From: Acorus gramineus
Lineage: Eukaryota > Streptophyta > Magnoliopsida > Acorales > Acoraceae
Length of the DNA stretch: 64,000 nucleotides
Assembly: GCA_030737835.1 (NCBI GenBank)
Contig: CM060847.1
Location: 24,749,384 to 24,813,383 of the forward strand
Reading direction: 5' to 3'
Shown: positions 22,905-31,756 of the stretch, piece after piece
Layout of the letters: every line of letters begins with the position of its first letter
Numbering within the stretch: position 1 is the stretch's first letter
The notes under the pieces: model-generated
Database searches by the model: none
Told to the model about the DNA's origin: nothing
What the model saw: the letters and a program-made list of their open reading frames with translations, nothing else
Made by a program: the position numbers and the translations under genes

Positions 22905-24113
22905 TGTAGATACCTCAATTTTGACCTTCCAAAAAGATGAAAATACTTCAAGTAATACTTAGGAAAGACCACATTTGGACATCTAATAGAAAACTCTCCT
23001 AGAAACCAAAATCGAAAACCCTAGTCCAAACACTTAGGAAAACCTGGGACCTGGACAGCGGCGGCTACTTGAGAGTAGCCGCCCCATATTAGGTGGCTAG
23101 TTCCAACTAGCCGCCCCCCAAACCACCTTCTTGGATGGGACATAAAGCAAGCATGATTGCGACAGATTATCCCTTTTAGCCGCCCCATCTCAACCAGTTC
23201 AACCTTAGTAACCGACCCAAGCCACCGCTTCTCAAAGATGGGACGTTTGGTAGCTTATGATGGGGGGGGCTACTTGAGAGTAGCCACCCCTCACTGGGTG
23301 GCTAGTTTCAACTAGCCGCCCTTACCTGGACACTGTCAGGCCACAAAGATCTAATGGAAAGGTCAAATCAAGAACCTTATTACCCATGTTGATCTATTGT
23401 CCAGTGGACATTCCCCTACCCCTTTTTTACTATAAATAGATGGCATCCAACTTATAATCCATTCATTCCCAATCATCAAATACTTCCCAATAACTCACAA
23501 TCATATCATCCAATACATTCCCCACACCACCACTTCAAAAACCCTTGAGAGAGAAAGTGAGAGAGAAACCCATTCCCTGTATAAATCCACTCTCCAAAAC
23601 CCAGGTTAAAACCTAGTTTAAACCTCTGCCAAAACCAAACCCAAACCCTACCTAGGTCCTACCCAAATTGAACCAGGTACCATGCGGCTAAACCCAACTA
23701 GCCGGCCTTTCCCCTAGCCCACCTTAGTCCCAATTCTCCTTTAGTCAAGCGCCCAAAGCAGAAGAGGATCCCTGTCTTCACCTCTGTGTATGGCATGCCC
23801 GTGTCTCAGAGCGGAGACCCCACGAACTCCCCCCAAAGGCGGTCAAATCCACCCTCAACTTTTCCTACTTTTTCAAAAAAAGCAGGTGGCGATCACAACC
23901 ACCCCTGAATCCTCTTGAGGACCCGTCGGCCGCCTTAATCGGGAACCAAAAACCCCACCACCATTCTTTTCGAGAGACAACCCCAACCAAGCCTGCCAAG
24001 GCACGCACCGGATCCGAACCTCCGAACCACCACACACGCCCAAAAACTGCACTGGAGGGAAGAAGAAGGGAGGCTCCTCGGAGCGCACCTGCTTCCGAAA
24101 TTTGATTCCGACA
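22905..24113 (+). repeat. LTR of element C (1.21 kb), same family as the LTR of B
   Basis: It starts TGTAGATACCTCAATTTTGACC and ends TTCCGACA. The left 5 bp (ACAAT) and right 5 bp (CCCTC) differ, so it is not a simple solo LTR. It is best read as the 3' LTR of a plus-strand element whose internal part lies to the left (18,401-22,904), where element B was inserted. The LTR carries repeated palindromes such as GGCGGCTACT-TGAG-AGTAGCCGCC (23,060-23,083). Confidence 0.82.
23060..23115. repeat. Pair of palindromes in the element C LTR
   Basis: Perfect hairpin 23,060-23,083 (10-bp stem, loop TGAG), followed by a second at 23,092-23,115 (GGTGGCTAGT, loop TCCA, ACTAGCCGCC, one mismatch). A similar pair recurs at about 23,265-23,325, and related units occur at 18,009, 18,037 and 18,217 and near 13,950 and 22,300. 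Confidence 0.85.
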
Positions 24114-24365
24114 CCCTCGACAATCACCCCCGGTTCGTCGAGCCCGACAACCCTCCTTAGTTTGTCGAACCTGACAAATCCACCTGAGTTCGTCAAACTT
24201 GACAATCCACCCTTAGTTTGTCGAGATAGACAATCCATTTGGTTCGTTGAACGCGACAACCCTTCCTGGCTCATCAAACTCGACAATCAGATCCTGGTTC
24301 ATTGAACGTCGCAATCCTTCCTGGTTTGTCAAGCCCGATAGCTCACCTCCAGTCTATTGACCAGA
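24114..24365. repeat. Degenerate minisatellite, about 27-bp unit, 8-9 copies
   Basis: Consecutive units follow the pattern GGTTCGTCGAACYCGACAA then TCCACCYTTA or similar. Unit starts are visible near 24,131, 24,158, 24,186, 24,214, 24,240, 24,267, 24,294 and 24,322. Units differ by several substitutions and small length changes. They begin at the outer edge of the element C LTR and belong to the 3' untranslated part of element D. Confidence 0.8.
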
Positions 24366-25480
24366 AAGAACACCCCTTTTTTAATCCCATTTGCCAATCC
24401 TGCACAAAAAGTATCTCTCTCTCTCTCTCTCTCTCTTTGGGTTTACAGGATCAATCTGAGCTTGAACACCTCAAGGCACGGCCGGCCATGATCCTTGAGT
24501 GGAGAACCCGCATCCCCCGTTGAAAGCGAGTAATAGAAGAACATCCTCTTTTCTTGCTTTTGAGGAAAAGCAAGTGGCAATCACACCAACGTCCTTGGAA
24601 GCGGTAGGGCAACCTTGGATGATCCATCAAGTGGTGATTCGGAGCGCCGTGGCATGACTGAACCAAACTTGAAGGAACCCGGATTCACATCATCCTCACC
24701 GTGTCAAAATCCAGTACCAACAGTGGCCGCGTATGAGGATGGACTAACGAAGGGTCAAGACGAAGCCTTCACGTCGGTGAAAAACCAGATACAAGAAATC
24801 TTGGATTCCTTGATGACTTGTGCCGACAAGAATTACAACTGTGGCTATCGTCAAGGATATGAAGACAGGTCGAACAATGTCTCTCCTTGCGTTGCTAGCG
24901 CTTCCTCTCCTTGTTTTGGGTCTGATCTCGATGATGGGTCTCAGAATGATTGATATATTGTAAAGACAATGTTTTCTTTAAACGAGTTTCCCTCTTAATG
25001 TCTACTTGTTTCTTTTCTTGTTTGCATAACATGTATGCTTGGAGTGCTTGTTCACTAGGATAATAGGGATGTTCCCTTTCATAATTTAAGCCCATTTAAT
25101 GGACTAATTCTGCTTATTATTACCTCGCGACCTCCAGAAGTTGGCCGTAGGGCCCTGGCCCTTTGAGACCTTAGTGGGCATAGGGGAAGCTTGTACTTCC
25201 TAACGACCTCATCTTGTGAGTGTATCCTATGCATTCCACTTTTTGTTGCCTTTTATTCGAGTGCTTAATCGATGGATGGGGCGTCCCCAGCGCGACCTCT
25301 TTTTGTTAGAGTGCTGTTCATACCCAAGTTCACGTGCGACCTCGAACGGGCTTTCATACTTATAGAATATTCACAACGAGATGAATAAAAACCAAGCGAA
25401 TGACTTTTACTTCAAAAGTAGTACTTTTTTAGACGCATTATATTGCGAGGTATAATAAGTGCCGCTCCATTCATTTATTC
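24366..25480. other. 3' region of element D with a short plus-strand open frame
   Basis: It holds a (TC)n run at 24,414-24,436 and a copy of the GAGGAAAAGCAAGTGGCAATCAC module (near 24,550) that resembles part of the B/C LTRs at 13,745 and 23,885. An open frame on plus (24,615-24,953, 112 residues, with GYRQGYEDRSN near the end) matches no family I recognise. Being antisense to pol and between pol and the missing 3' LTR, it could be part of an additional antisense ORF of the Tat lineage. No host gene is visible. Confidence 0.45.
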
Positions 25481-26770
25481 TAAGTATTAAGCTCCTTTTG
25501 GACCAAGCCCGGCGACTTCATATGGTCCCTCCCAGCAGGGTCCGAGTTTACCATCAGGGCATTTTCAGGATTCGGGGAATACCTCTTGCAAGACCAGGTC
25601 TCCAACCTGAAATCTGCATCGCGAAACTCTTTTGTTGTAGCTCCGAGCCATCTGATTTCGGTAGTTCACCATTCTTATGGAAGCAGCTTCTCTTCGCTCG
25701 TCCCTTAGATCCAGGTCGGATGAGAGAACTTCTTCATTAGCGTGTGGCTCGAAGTTCGTTGTCCTGAAAGTTAGGATCCCAAGCTCTATAGGAATTACCG
25801 CCTCGACACCAAAGGCTAGGGAAAATGGAGTTTCGCCTATAGCCCTCCACGCCGTTGTGCGGTATGCCCATAATAATGAGGGGAGTTCGTCCACCCGATT
25901 TCCTTTGGCTGCATCGAGGCGCTTTTTGATCCCGTCCAAGATGGTGCGGTTGGTGATCTCTGCTTGCCCGTTACCTTGGGGATAACGAGGAGAAGAGAAC
26001 ATATGTTTTATTCCCAACTCCTCGCAAAACTCCCTTATGGTAGCCTTGTCGAACTGCATTCCATTGTCGGAGATTATAGCATTCGGCACCCCGAACCTGC
26101 ATACAATCTCCTTCCATAGGAAACTTCGCACCTCGACATCACGAATCCTGGCCAGGGCCACAGCTTCCACCCATTTGGTGAAGTAGTCGGTGGCGACCAG
26201 CAGGAACCGCTTCTGAGATGGTGCCATGGGCATGGGTCCGACTATATCGAACCCCCATTGAGCAAACGGCCAAGGACTTTGAAGGGTATTCAAATCCCCG
26301 GCGGGTCGATGGATCAGCGGGCCGAATCGCTGACATTTGTCGCATCTCCTCACGAGATCGAGTGAATCTTTAGCAAGGGTCGGCCAAAAGTAACCAGCGC
26401 TTAGTACGCGACGAGCCAGGGACCGTGATGCAGTATGGCTCCCATATATTCCCGAATGCATCTCCTCTAGCACTTCCTTGGCTTTGTCGAGGGTGACACA
26501 CCGCAAGAGTGGGCCGCTGAAGCTTTTCTTGTATAGAATGCCTTGATCAGAAATCAAGAACCCAGCGGATCGATTCTTAGTTTTCCTAGCTTCCTCCTTA
26601 TCTGGTGGGAGGATGTCATCCTTCAGGTACAACAGGATGGGATCCATCCAAGTTTCTGTTCGGGGTTTCAGATCAACCGCCATGACGGATTCAAGATGAG
26701 CGATGTTTGGCTCTCCCAGAAACTCGACTAGAATCTTACGAGATGGTTTTGCTTCTAGAGCACTGGCCAA
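25481..26770 (-). pseudogene. Element D integrase
   Basis: Ty3-gypsy integrase, 401 open residues from the first Met. Zinc-binding part with H105, H112, C143 and C146 (CDKCQRF). Catalytic core with D175 (WGFDIVGPM), D235 (ISDNGMQF) and E271 (NGQAEITNRT), so the DDE triad is intact. The C-terminal region ends with RSYNKRVSRCRFQVGDLVL; a frame break near 25,565 separates it from KLGPxWEGPY-type sequence further on. The ALEAKPSRKILVEFLGEP start is typical of Tat-lineage elements. It sits directly downstream of the extra RNase H. Confidence 0.9.
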
Positions 26771-26863
26771 ATTTGCTAGGGCGTCAGCCTGGGTATTCTG
26801 CTCGTGATCGATCGAATGGATTTTCTAGTCACCGATTTGTGCGAGTAGGGTCTGCACATAGCT

Positions 26864-27214
26864 CTAGTAGGCATCCATGCACTCGTTATTTGCCTGGTAC
26901 TCTGCAGTAATTTTGCATACCACGAGCTGGGAATTGCTGTAGATCACCAATTTTCGCACGGAGAGATCTACAGTGAATTCCAGTCCCGCGATCAGGGCCT
27001 CATATTCGGCTTCGTTGTTGGAAGCCTTGAAGCCGAGCTTGATCGCATGTTCGAACAGGAATCCATCTTCACTTTGCAGGATCATCCTTGCTCCTGTCCC
27101 TTTTTGATTGGATGCCCCATCAACATGGAGTGTCCAAGAAATTGGCTTGAAATCAGAGACGGTGCAGACCTGCTGCTCGACAGGCGTGAGGTCGGCGATG
27201 ATGTCTGCGACCAC
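26864..27214 (-). pseudogene. Element D second (archaeal-type) RNase H
   Basis: Motifs WTLHVDGASNQKGTGARMIL and ASNNEAEYEALIAGLEF on minus carry the first Asp and the Glu of the RNase H active site; YSNSQLVV is where the next Asp is usual (DSQLV), so it has changed to Asn. This HVDGAS/NNxAEYEAL form is the additional RNase H that marks plant Tat elements, separate from the ancestral RNase H at 27,280-27,567. The frame breaks at about 26,864, before integrase. Confidence 0.85.
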
Positions 27215-27279
27215 CTAGCCTTTAATTGCATTTTTGGGCTGATAGTGCATATCAAAGGCTGATAGCTCCACCGCCCATT

Positions 27280-27567
27280 TCAGCAGTCACCCTGCAACGT
27301 CTGCCTTCGAAGTACGGCCTTGAGTGGCGAGTCGGTGATGACGTGGATCGAATGGGCTTGAAAATAATGGCGTAATTTTTGGGCAGAAATGAGTAAGGCA
27401 AACGCAAGTTTCTTGATGCGGGAATACCTGGTTTCTTCCCTATTTAACGCTTTGTCGGCATAGTAGATTACTCGCTGCCCCCGGTCTACGTCCTTCAACA
27501 GCGCAGAGCTGACTACATGCTCGAAAGTTGTGACGTAAAGGAGTAGATATCTATGGAAGAAGGGCAT
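27280..27567 (-). pseudogene. Element D ancestral RNase H domain
   Basis: Encodes VVSSALLKDVDRGQRVIYYA, ALNREETRYSRIKKLAFALL and LRHYFQAHSIHVITDSPLKA on minus. This is the RNase H/connection region that follows reverse transcriptase in Ty3-gypsy elements. It lies between RT (to 27,699) and the second RNase H (from 27,214). Flanking frame breaks show decay. Confidence 0.8.
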
Positions 27568-27698
27568 ACCATGAGTGGCGGCATATTGAGGTAATTTTTA
27601 ATTTCCTCAAACGCCTTCTGACATTCCGGTGTCCATTCAAACCTTTGCGCTTTTCAAAGCAATAGGAAGAATGGTTCACATTGATCAGTGGCTCTGGA

Positions 27699-28575
27699 TC
27701 AGTTGAGCGCGGCCAACCTTCCAGTAAGCTTCTGCACCTCTTTCTTGTTCCGCGGCAGCTCCATCTCCATGATCGCTTTGATCTGAGTCATCAAATACCC
27801 CAAGAAGTTACCCGTGGTGACTCCGAAGGAGCACTTTATTGCATTTAGTTTGAGGCGGTATTTGCGCAACACAGTGTAGACCTCTTTCAAATGGGACATA
27901 TAGTCATCTCTACGCTGGCTTTTGACCATCATGTCATCAATATAGACTTCTACGGTTCTCCCAATCTGGTATTGGAAGATCTTTGTGACCAGCCTCTGAT
28001 AGGTGGCCCCGACATTTTTTAACACAGACGGCATTACTTTGTAGCAGTAAATGCCAGTAGTGGTTATGAACGCAATTTTTTCCTTGTCGGACTCGTACAT
28101 CGGGATTTTATGGTAGCCTGAATAAGCATCCATAAAATTCATTAGTCCATTACCCGATGAAGAGTCCATCAGCTGGTCAATTTTTGGAAGTGGGAAGCTG
28201 TCTTTTGGGCACACGTTGTTCAAGTCGGTGAAGTCCACGCACACCCGCCACTTCTTGTTCTTCTTTGGAACCATCACGGTGTTGGCCAGCCAGTCGGGAT
28301 GTCGCATCTCGCGGATGAACCCAGTGGCCAATAGTCTGTTCACCTCGTCCCGTACTGCTTCTGCGTGTACTGAGGCCATTCGTCGTTGCTTCTGTCGAAC
28401 TGGGTGAATGGTGGGCGAAATGAACAACCAGTGATTTGCGACCTCGAGTTGATTCCCGGCATATCGCGAGGTTTCCAGGCAAATACATCCTTGTTTTTGA
28501 CGAGGAGGTCGAGTATTGCCTTTCTTTCCTCGGCTGACAGCAAACTCCCGACGAGAAAGAATTTCTCGAGGTCAA
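27699..28575 (-). pseudogene. Element D reverse transcriptase
   Basis: On minus the RT has REMRHPDWLANTVMVPKKN, WRVCVDFTDLNNVCPKDSFP, NFMDAYSGYHKIPM (palm Asp) and VEVYIDDMMVKS (the YIDD catalytic pair intact), then FLGYLMTQ. The VDFTDLNxxCPKDSFPLP form is typical of the non-chromovirus Tat/Athila side of plant Ty3-gypsy elements. The N-terminal part is shifted in frame near 28,430. Core open for 242 residues. Confidence 0.9.
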
Positions 28576-28669
28576 TAGGGTCTATGTGGACCTGCTCAAG
28601 GTCTTCCAGAACCCTGTCTTCGGGACCGGGTCGGCTTTCGTCCGCCTTGACTCGGTTCTGAAGTAATTG

Positions 28670-29110
28670 CTACCGCTTAGGATGGATTTCTCCCTCCTCA
28701 GGTAGTTCCTCGGGCAGGGTTGATTTCCCCGCCAGGGCCGCCATGTAACATCGTCTCATGGCTACCTGATCCCCTTGAATCTCCATTATCCCCTTAGACA
28801 TGGGAAAATGAAGATGCTGATGATAAGTGGATGGGATCACCTTCATTTCCGCCAACCATGTGCACCCGATAATTGCGTTGTATGGCGACGGGAGGTCCAT
28901 GATGGTAAACTCGGTCATGGACGTCTTGTTCCCTACTCGGACTGGCAAGGTGATCCGTACGGCTGGGACGACTCGCGCACCATTGAAGGTGACCAGAGGA
29001 TCCTTAGTCGGGACAAGGTCAACCGCCTTCAACCCCATCCGAAGGAAGGGTTGCATGAAGAGGATGTCGGCCGAGCTTCCTGTGTCAACAAGAATCCTCT
29101 TGACATCAAA
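28670..29110 (-). pseudogene. Element D protease
   Basis: The active-site motif RILVDTGSSADILFMQ is encoded at about 29,050-29,105 and is intact. It is followed by FTIMDLPSPYNAIIGCTWLA and VIPSTYHQHLHFPMSKG, the AIIGRxWL/STYHQ signature of Tat-type proteases. Gag precedes it and RT follows, as expected. Confidence 0.87.
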
Positions 29111-29248
29111 ATTAGAGATGCACGGAGTAATTACCAGAGCATCGAAATGTGGGGCCTGGACTCCTTCCAGGTCAATGTCAAAGAAGGTGATGACCCCTTC
29201 GTCATCGCTCTTTGCTTTCTTTGTGACCAGCTTCGGCTCCTGGTCAAT

Positions 29249-30560
29249 TTACATTATTTCGAAGGAGATTTGCATCTTCTTTGAATCTTGTCGGACGCTC
29301 TTCGAATTGGCAAAATGCGGTTCGCCTCTGAAGATGACATCGATGACCCCCACCGAAGTGTTGGGGTCAACGTTTGCAACGTGCTGCTCTTCTGCAGCCT
29401 GGTTCTTCTTAGAGGGTACATATTCCTTCAGGCGTCCTTTGCGGACCTGTTCTTCCAAGAATCCTCAGAGAATGCAGCATCAATAAGTCATGTGCCCCAT
29501 GATTTTTTGATAGTCGCAGCGTAGAGACTGGTCTCGCTTTGACTCATTGCTCTTCATTGGCTCAGGCCACCTAAACCATTGTCGACTCTGAATTTTGGGC
29601 AACATTTGGGATGGTGGGATCTTAAAGAATGTCCCCCATCCCTCTCGCACCTCATTTGTTGAGGTGCCCTTCTTCTTGTCCTTTTCGTCCCGTCGATCCT
29701 TTTGACGAGACTCCGACGAGCGTTTCGTTGTCGGTGCGGGAGTGGTGGCTATCGGCGAGGATCAGGATGCTACCACAACTTACTTGAAGAGCTTAGATTC
29801 CTCCTCCACCTTTGCGTACTTTTCAACACGCCCCATCAGATCACGCAAATCGAAAGGAGTGCACTTGATAAGCGATTCCTTCAGGCCGTTCCCAGCTGGT
29901 AGTCCGTTGCGAAAAGCCATGACTACAACATCCTCATTGCATTCTTCTACTTTGAACTTCAGGATACGAACGATTGACATATTGTCGAATCGATTCTCTC
30001 TGTTGCATCTGGATTTTCATGAGATCTCCGATGTCTTTCTTCCTTCACCTGCTGCAGATGAAGTGCTCAACAAACATTGTGCTGAGCTCTTCAAAATTTC
30101 GGATTGTCGCAGACGGTAGAAGGTGGAACCAGGTGAGTGTAGCCCCTTCCAGGCTGGATGGGAAGAGGCGGCACATTAGCCCGTCGTACAGCTCGTACAG
30201 TGCCATGGAGTGACAGAACGCCAAAATATGATCGTAAGGATACATCGTGCTGTTGTACAACTTGAACTTGGGCTGAACAAACTTCCACGGAAGTCATTCT
30301 CTGAGGATGGCCATGCAAAACGGAGAGGCGAATCCTCGTAATGCATGCTTTACAATCCCGTGATCTCGAGCTTGCCACATCTCTGAACACAGGTTGTGGC
30401 GGGGCTGCACGATGGCTCCTTCTGTTTGCTGAGGGGGGTCACCCTGGTATCCGTTGGAGCTTCGTGCAAGGCCAATCTTTCTCAATGAGTCGGCCTTCGC
30501 AGTGCTTCCCTTTGGGCAATCCGTCCTCGGCGCGGGGAACATCCACGCCTTTGTTCCTCA
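29249..30560 (-). pseudogene. Element D gag
   Basis: Gag pieces on minus: a proline/glutamine-rich N-terminal part (30,540-30,300); the gag core at 30,260-30,045 (STMYPYDHILAFCHSMALYE, then GATLTWFHLLPSATIRNFEE); and the C-terminal half at 29,980-29,780 (DVVVMAFRNGLPAG, LMGRVEKYAKVEEE). The WFxxLPxxxIxxFxEL pattern defines the retrotransposon gag domain. Several frame breaks. The lysine-rich segment before protease (29,458-29,249, RKGRLKEYVPSKKNQ) closes the region. Confidence 0.82.
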
Positions 30561-30569
30561 TGGTTTCGT

Positions 30570-30982
30570 AGGCTAGCTCGAGGGGAGCGTGAACGTCGAC
30601 GTCTTTGTTGCCTACGATTCGAGAAAGAAGTACTTCCTTCCGAATCGTGTACGGAGTTGGCTAGCAGAGTAGGCTATGCCGGAGGCGGTGGCAAGATGCC
30701 CTGTTGAACAGGAAGTTGCAGATTTTGGTTGGCATAGAACTGTTGCATCGATGCTTCGATCATTTGTTGCATGGGTCCCTGGAGGCGGGTGAAGAGGGTC
30801 TCTTGTGCGGACTCCACCACCTGCCGAAGATCCTAGGCCTAACTGGTCAGGGTCCCAGGTGAATCATTGATGGCAACATTTGGAAGGAGGTCAACTCGAC
30901 TTTGTTGGTCAACTCGACTTTGTTGCCTCTCCGAATTGGTGTCATTTGGATCAGACATTGTGAACACTAGCTTTTTGTTACA
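30570..30982 (-). other. 5' leader of element D
   Basis: Untranslated or decayed leader between primer site and gag, with no coding sequence I can support. A 20-bp sequence, CAACTCGACTTTGTTG plus flanks, is doubled at about 30,890-30,925. Confidence 0.5.
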
Positions 30983-31003
30983 AGTTTCCCACAGACGGCG
31001 CCA
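30983..31003 (-). other. Primer binding site of element D
   Basis: The minus strand reads TTTGGCGCCGTCTGTGGG just after the LTR end; TGGCGCCGTCTGTGGG is the primer-site sequence commonly seen in Tat-lineage elements. It lies three bases from the presumed LTR end (CA complement at 31,007). Confidence 0.75.
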
Positions 31004-31006
31004 AAC

Positions 31007-31756
31007 TGAGGAGGATAATTTCCCCTACAGTTAAATTTGTAAAAGTGGGATTGAAACTAGGATTGGACTTTTTGTGAAAAAAAAATTTAATTTAGTAGCT
31101 TGAATCTGTCTATGACTGTATCAATGACTGACTGGGCCTTTAGAGTACTATCGCGTGACCTCTTTATAGGCTGCCTACGTACCCCTTGGGGATCAAGTCA
31201 CACGTACTTCCTGAATGACCCTTGTAACTGCCTTGCCACTAAGTGTTTAGTGGACTTTTTTCCAAGGAAACGTTCTCCAGGTTTACGCTCCACATCGAAC
31301 CCTTGATTACCCACATTTTGAGAGTAGTGGGCCTTAATCGCCAACTTTGGCAATTACAGGCGTTTCATCCCTCTGACCATTTCTTCAGTCTGTTCGTAGC
31401 CCTTAAGCATACTCGTTTACCCGTCACCTCTTTTGAGTGCATTTGCGAGACGGAAGATCACCCGACCAGATCTCTTTCTCTAGTCGTTCCTTTTCTGCTC
31501 GTACGCGAGGAGCAAGGTCATCCAACCAAACCTCTTGCTTGATCGCGCCTCAACTGCTCGGGGTGGTGTTCTTTCACTAGGTGTTTGACTGTCCGACTAG
31601 ACCCTGGATCTAGTCCTGTCAACGCATTTGGAAAAGTCATCATTGCTTAGAATCCAGACTCTGATTCGCGGGGCCCACGCATGGCCTACATCCGTCTTGC
31701 AATGACATGTCAATCCTGGCCTAACACGTGTCGTGGTGCAGATTTTTACCTTCACA
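31007..31756 (-). repeat. 5' LTR of element D (about 750 bp)
   Basis: The end at 31,007 (TGAGGAGG on plus) is fixed by the primer site. The start at 31,756 (minus strand TGTGAAGG) is provisional: no second LTR copy is present because the 3' end of D was lost or lies beyond element C. To the right, sequence becomes AT-rich and host-like. Confidence 0.62.

Noticed and set aside
22742-22972. Minus-strand 76-codon frame across the left edge of the element C LTR
   Set aside because: Crosses the LTR boundary and has no recognisable motif.
24114-24365. CRISPR-like array
   Set aside because: Units are contiguous and degenerate with no unique spacers, and the window is a plant genome.
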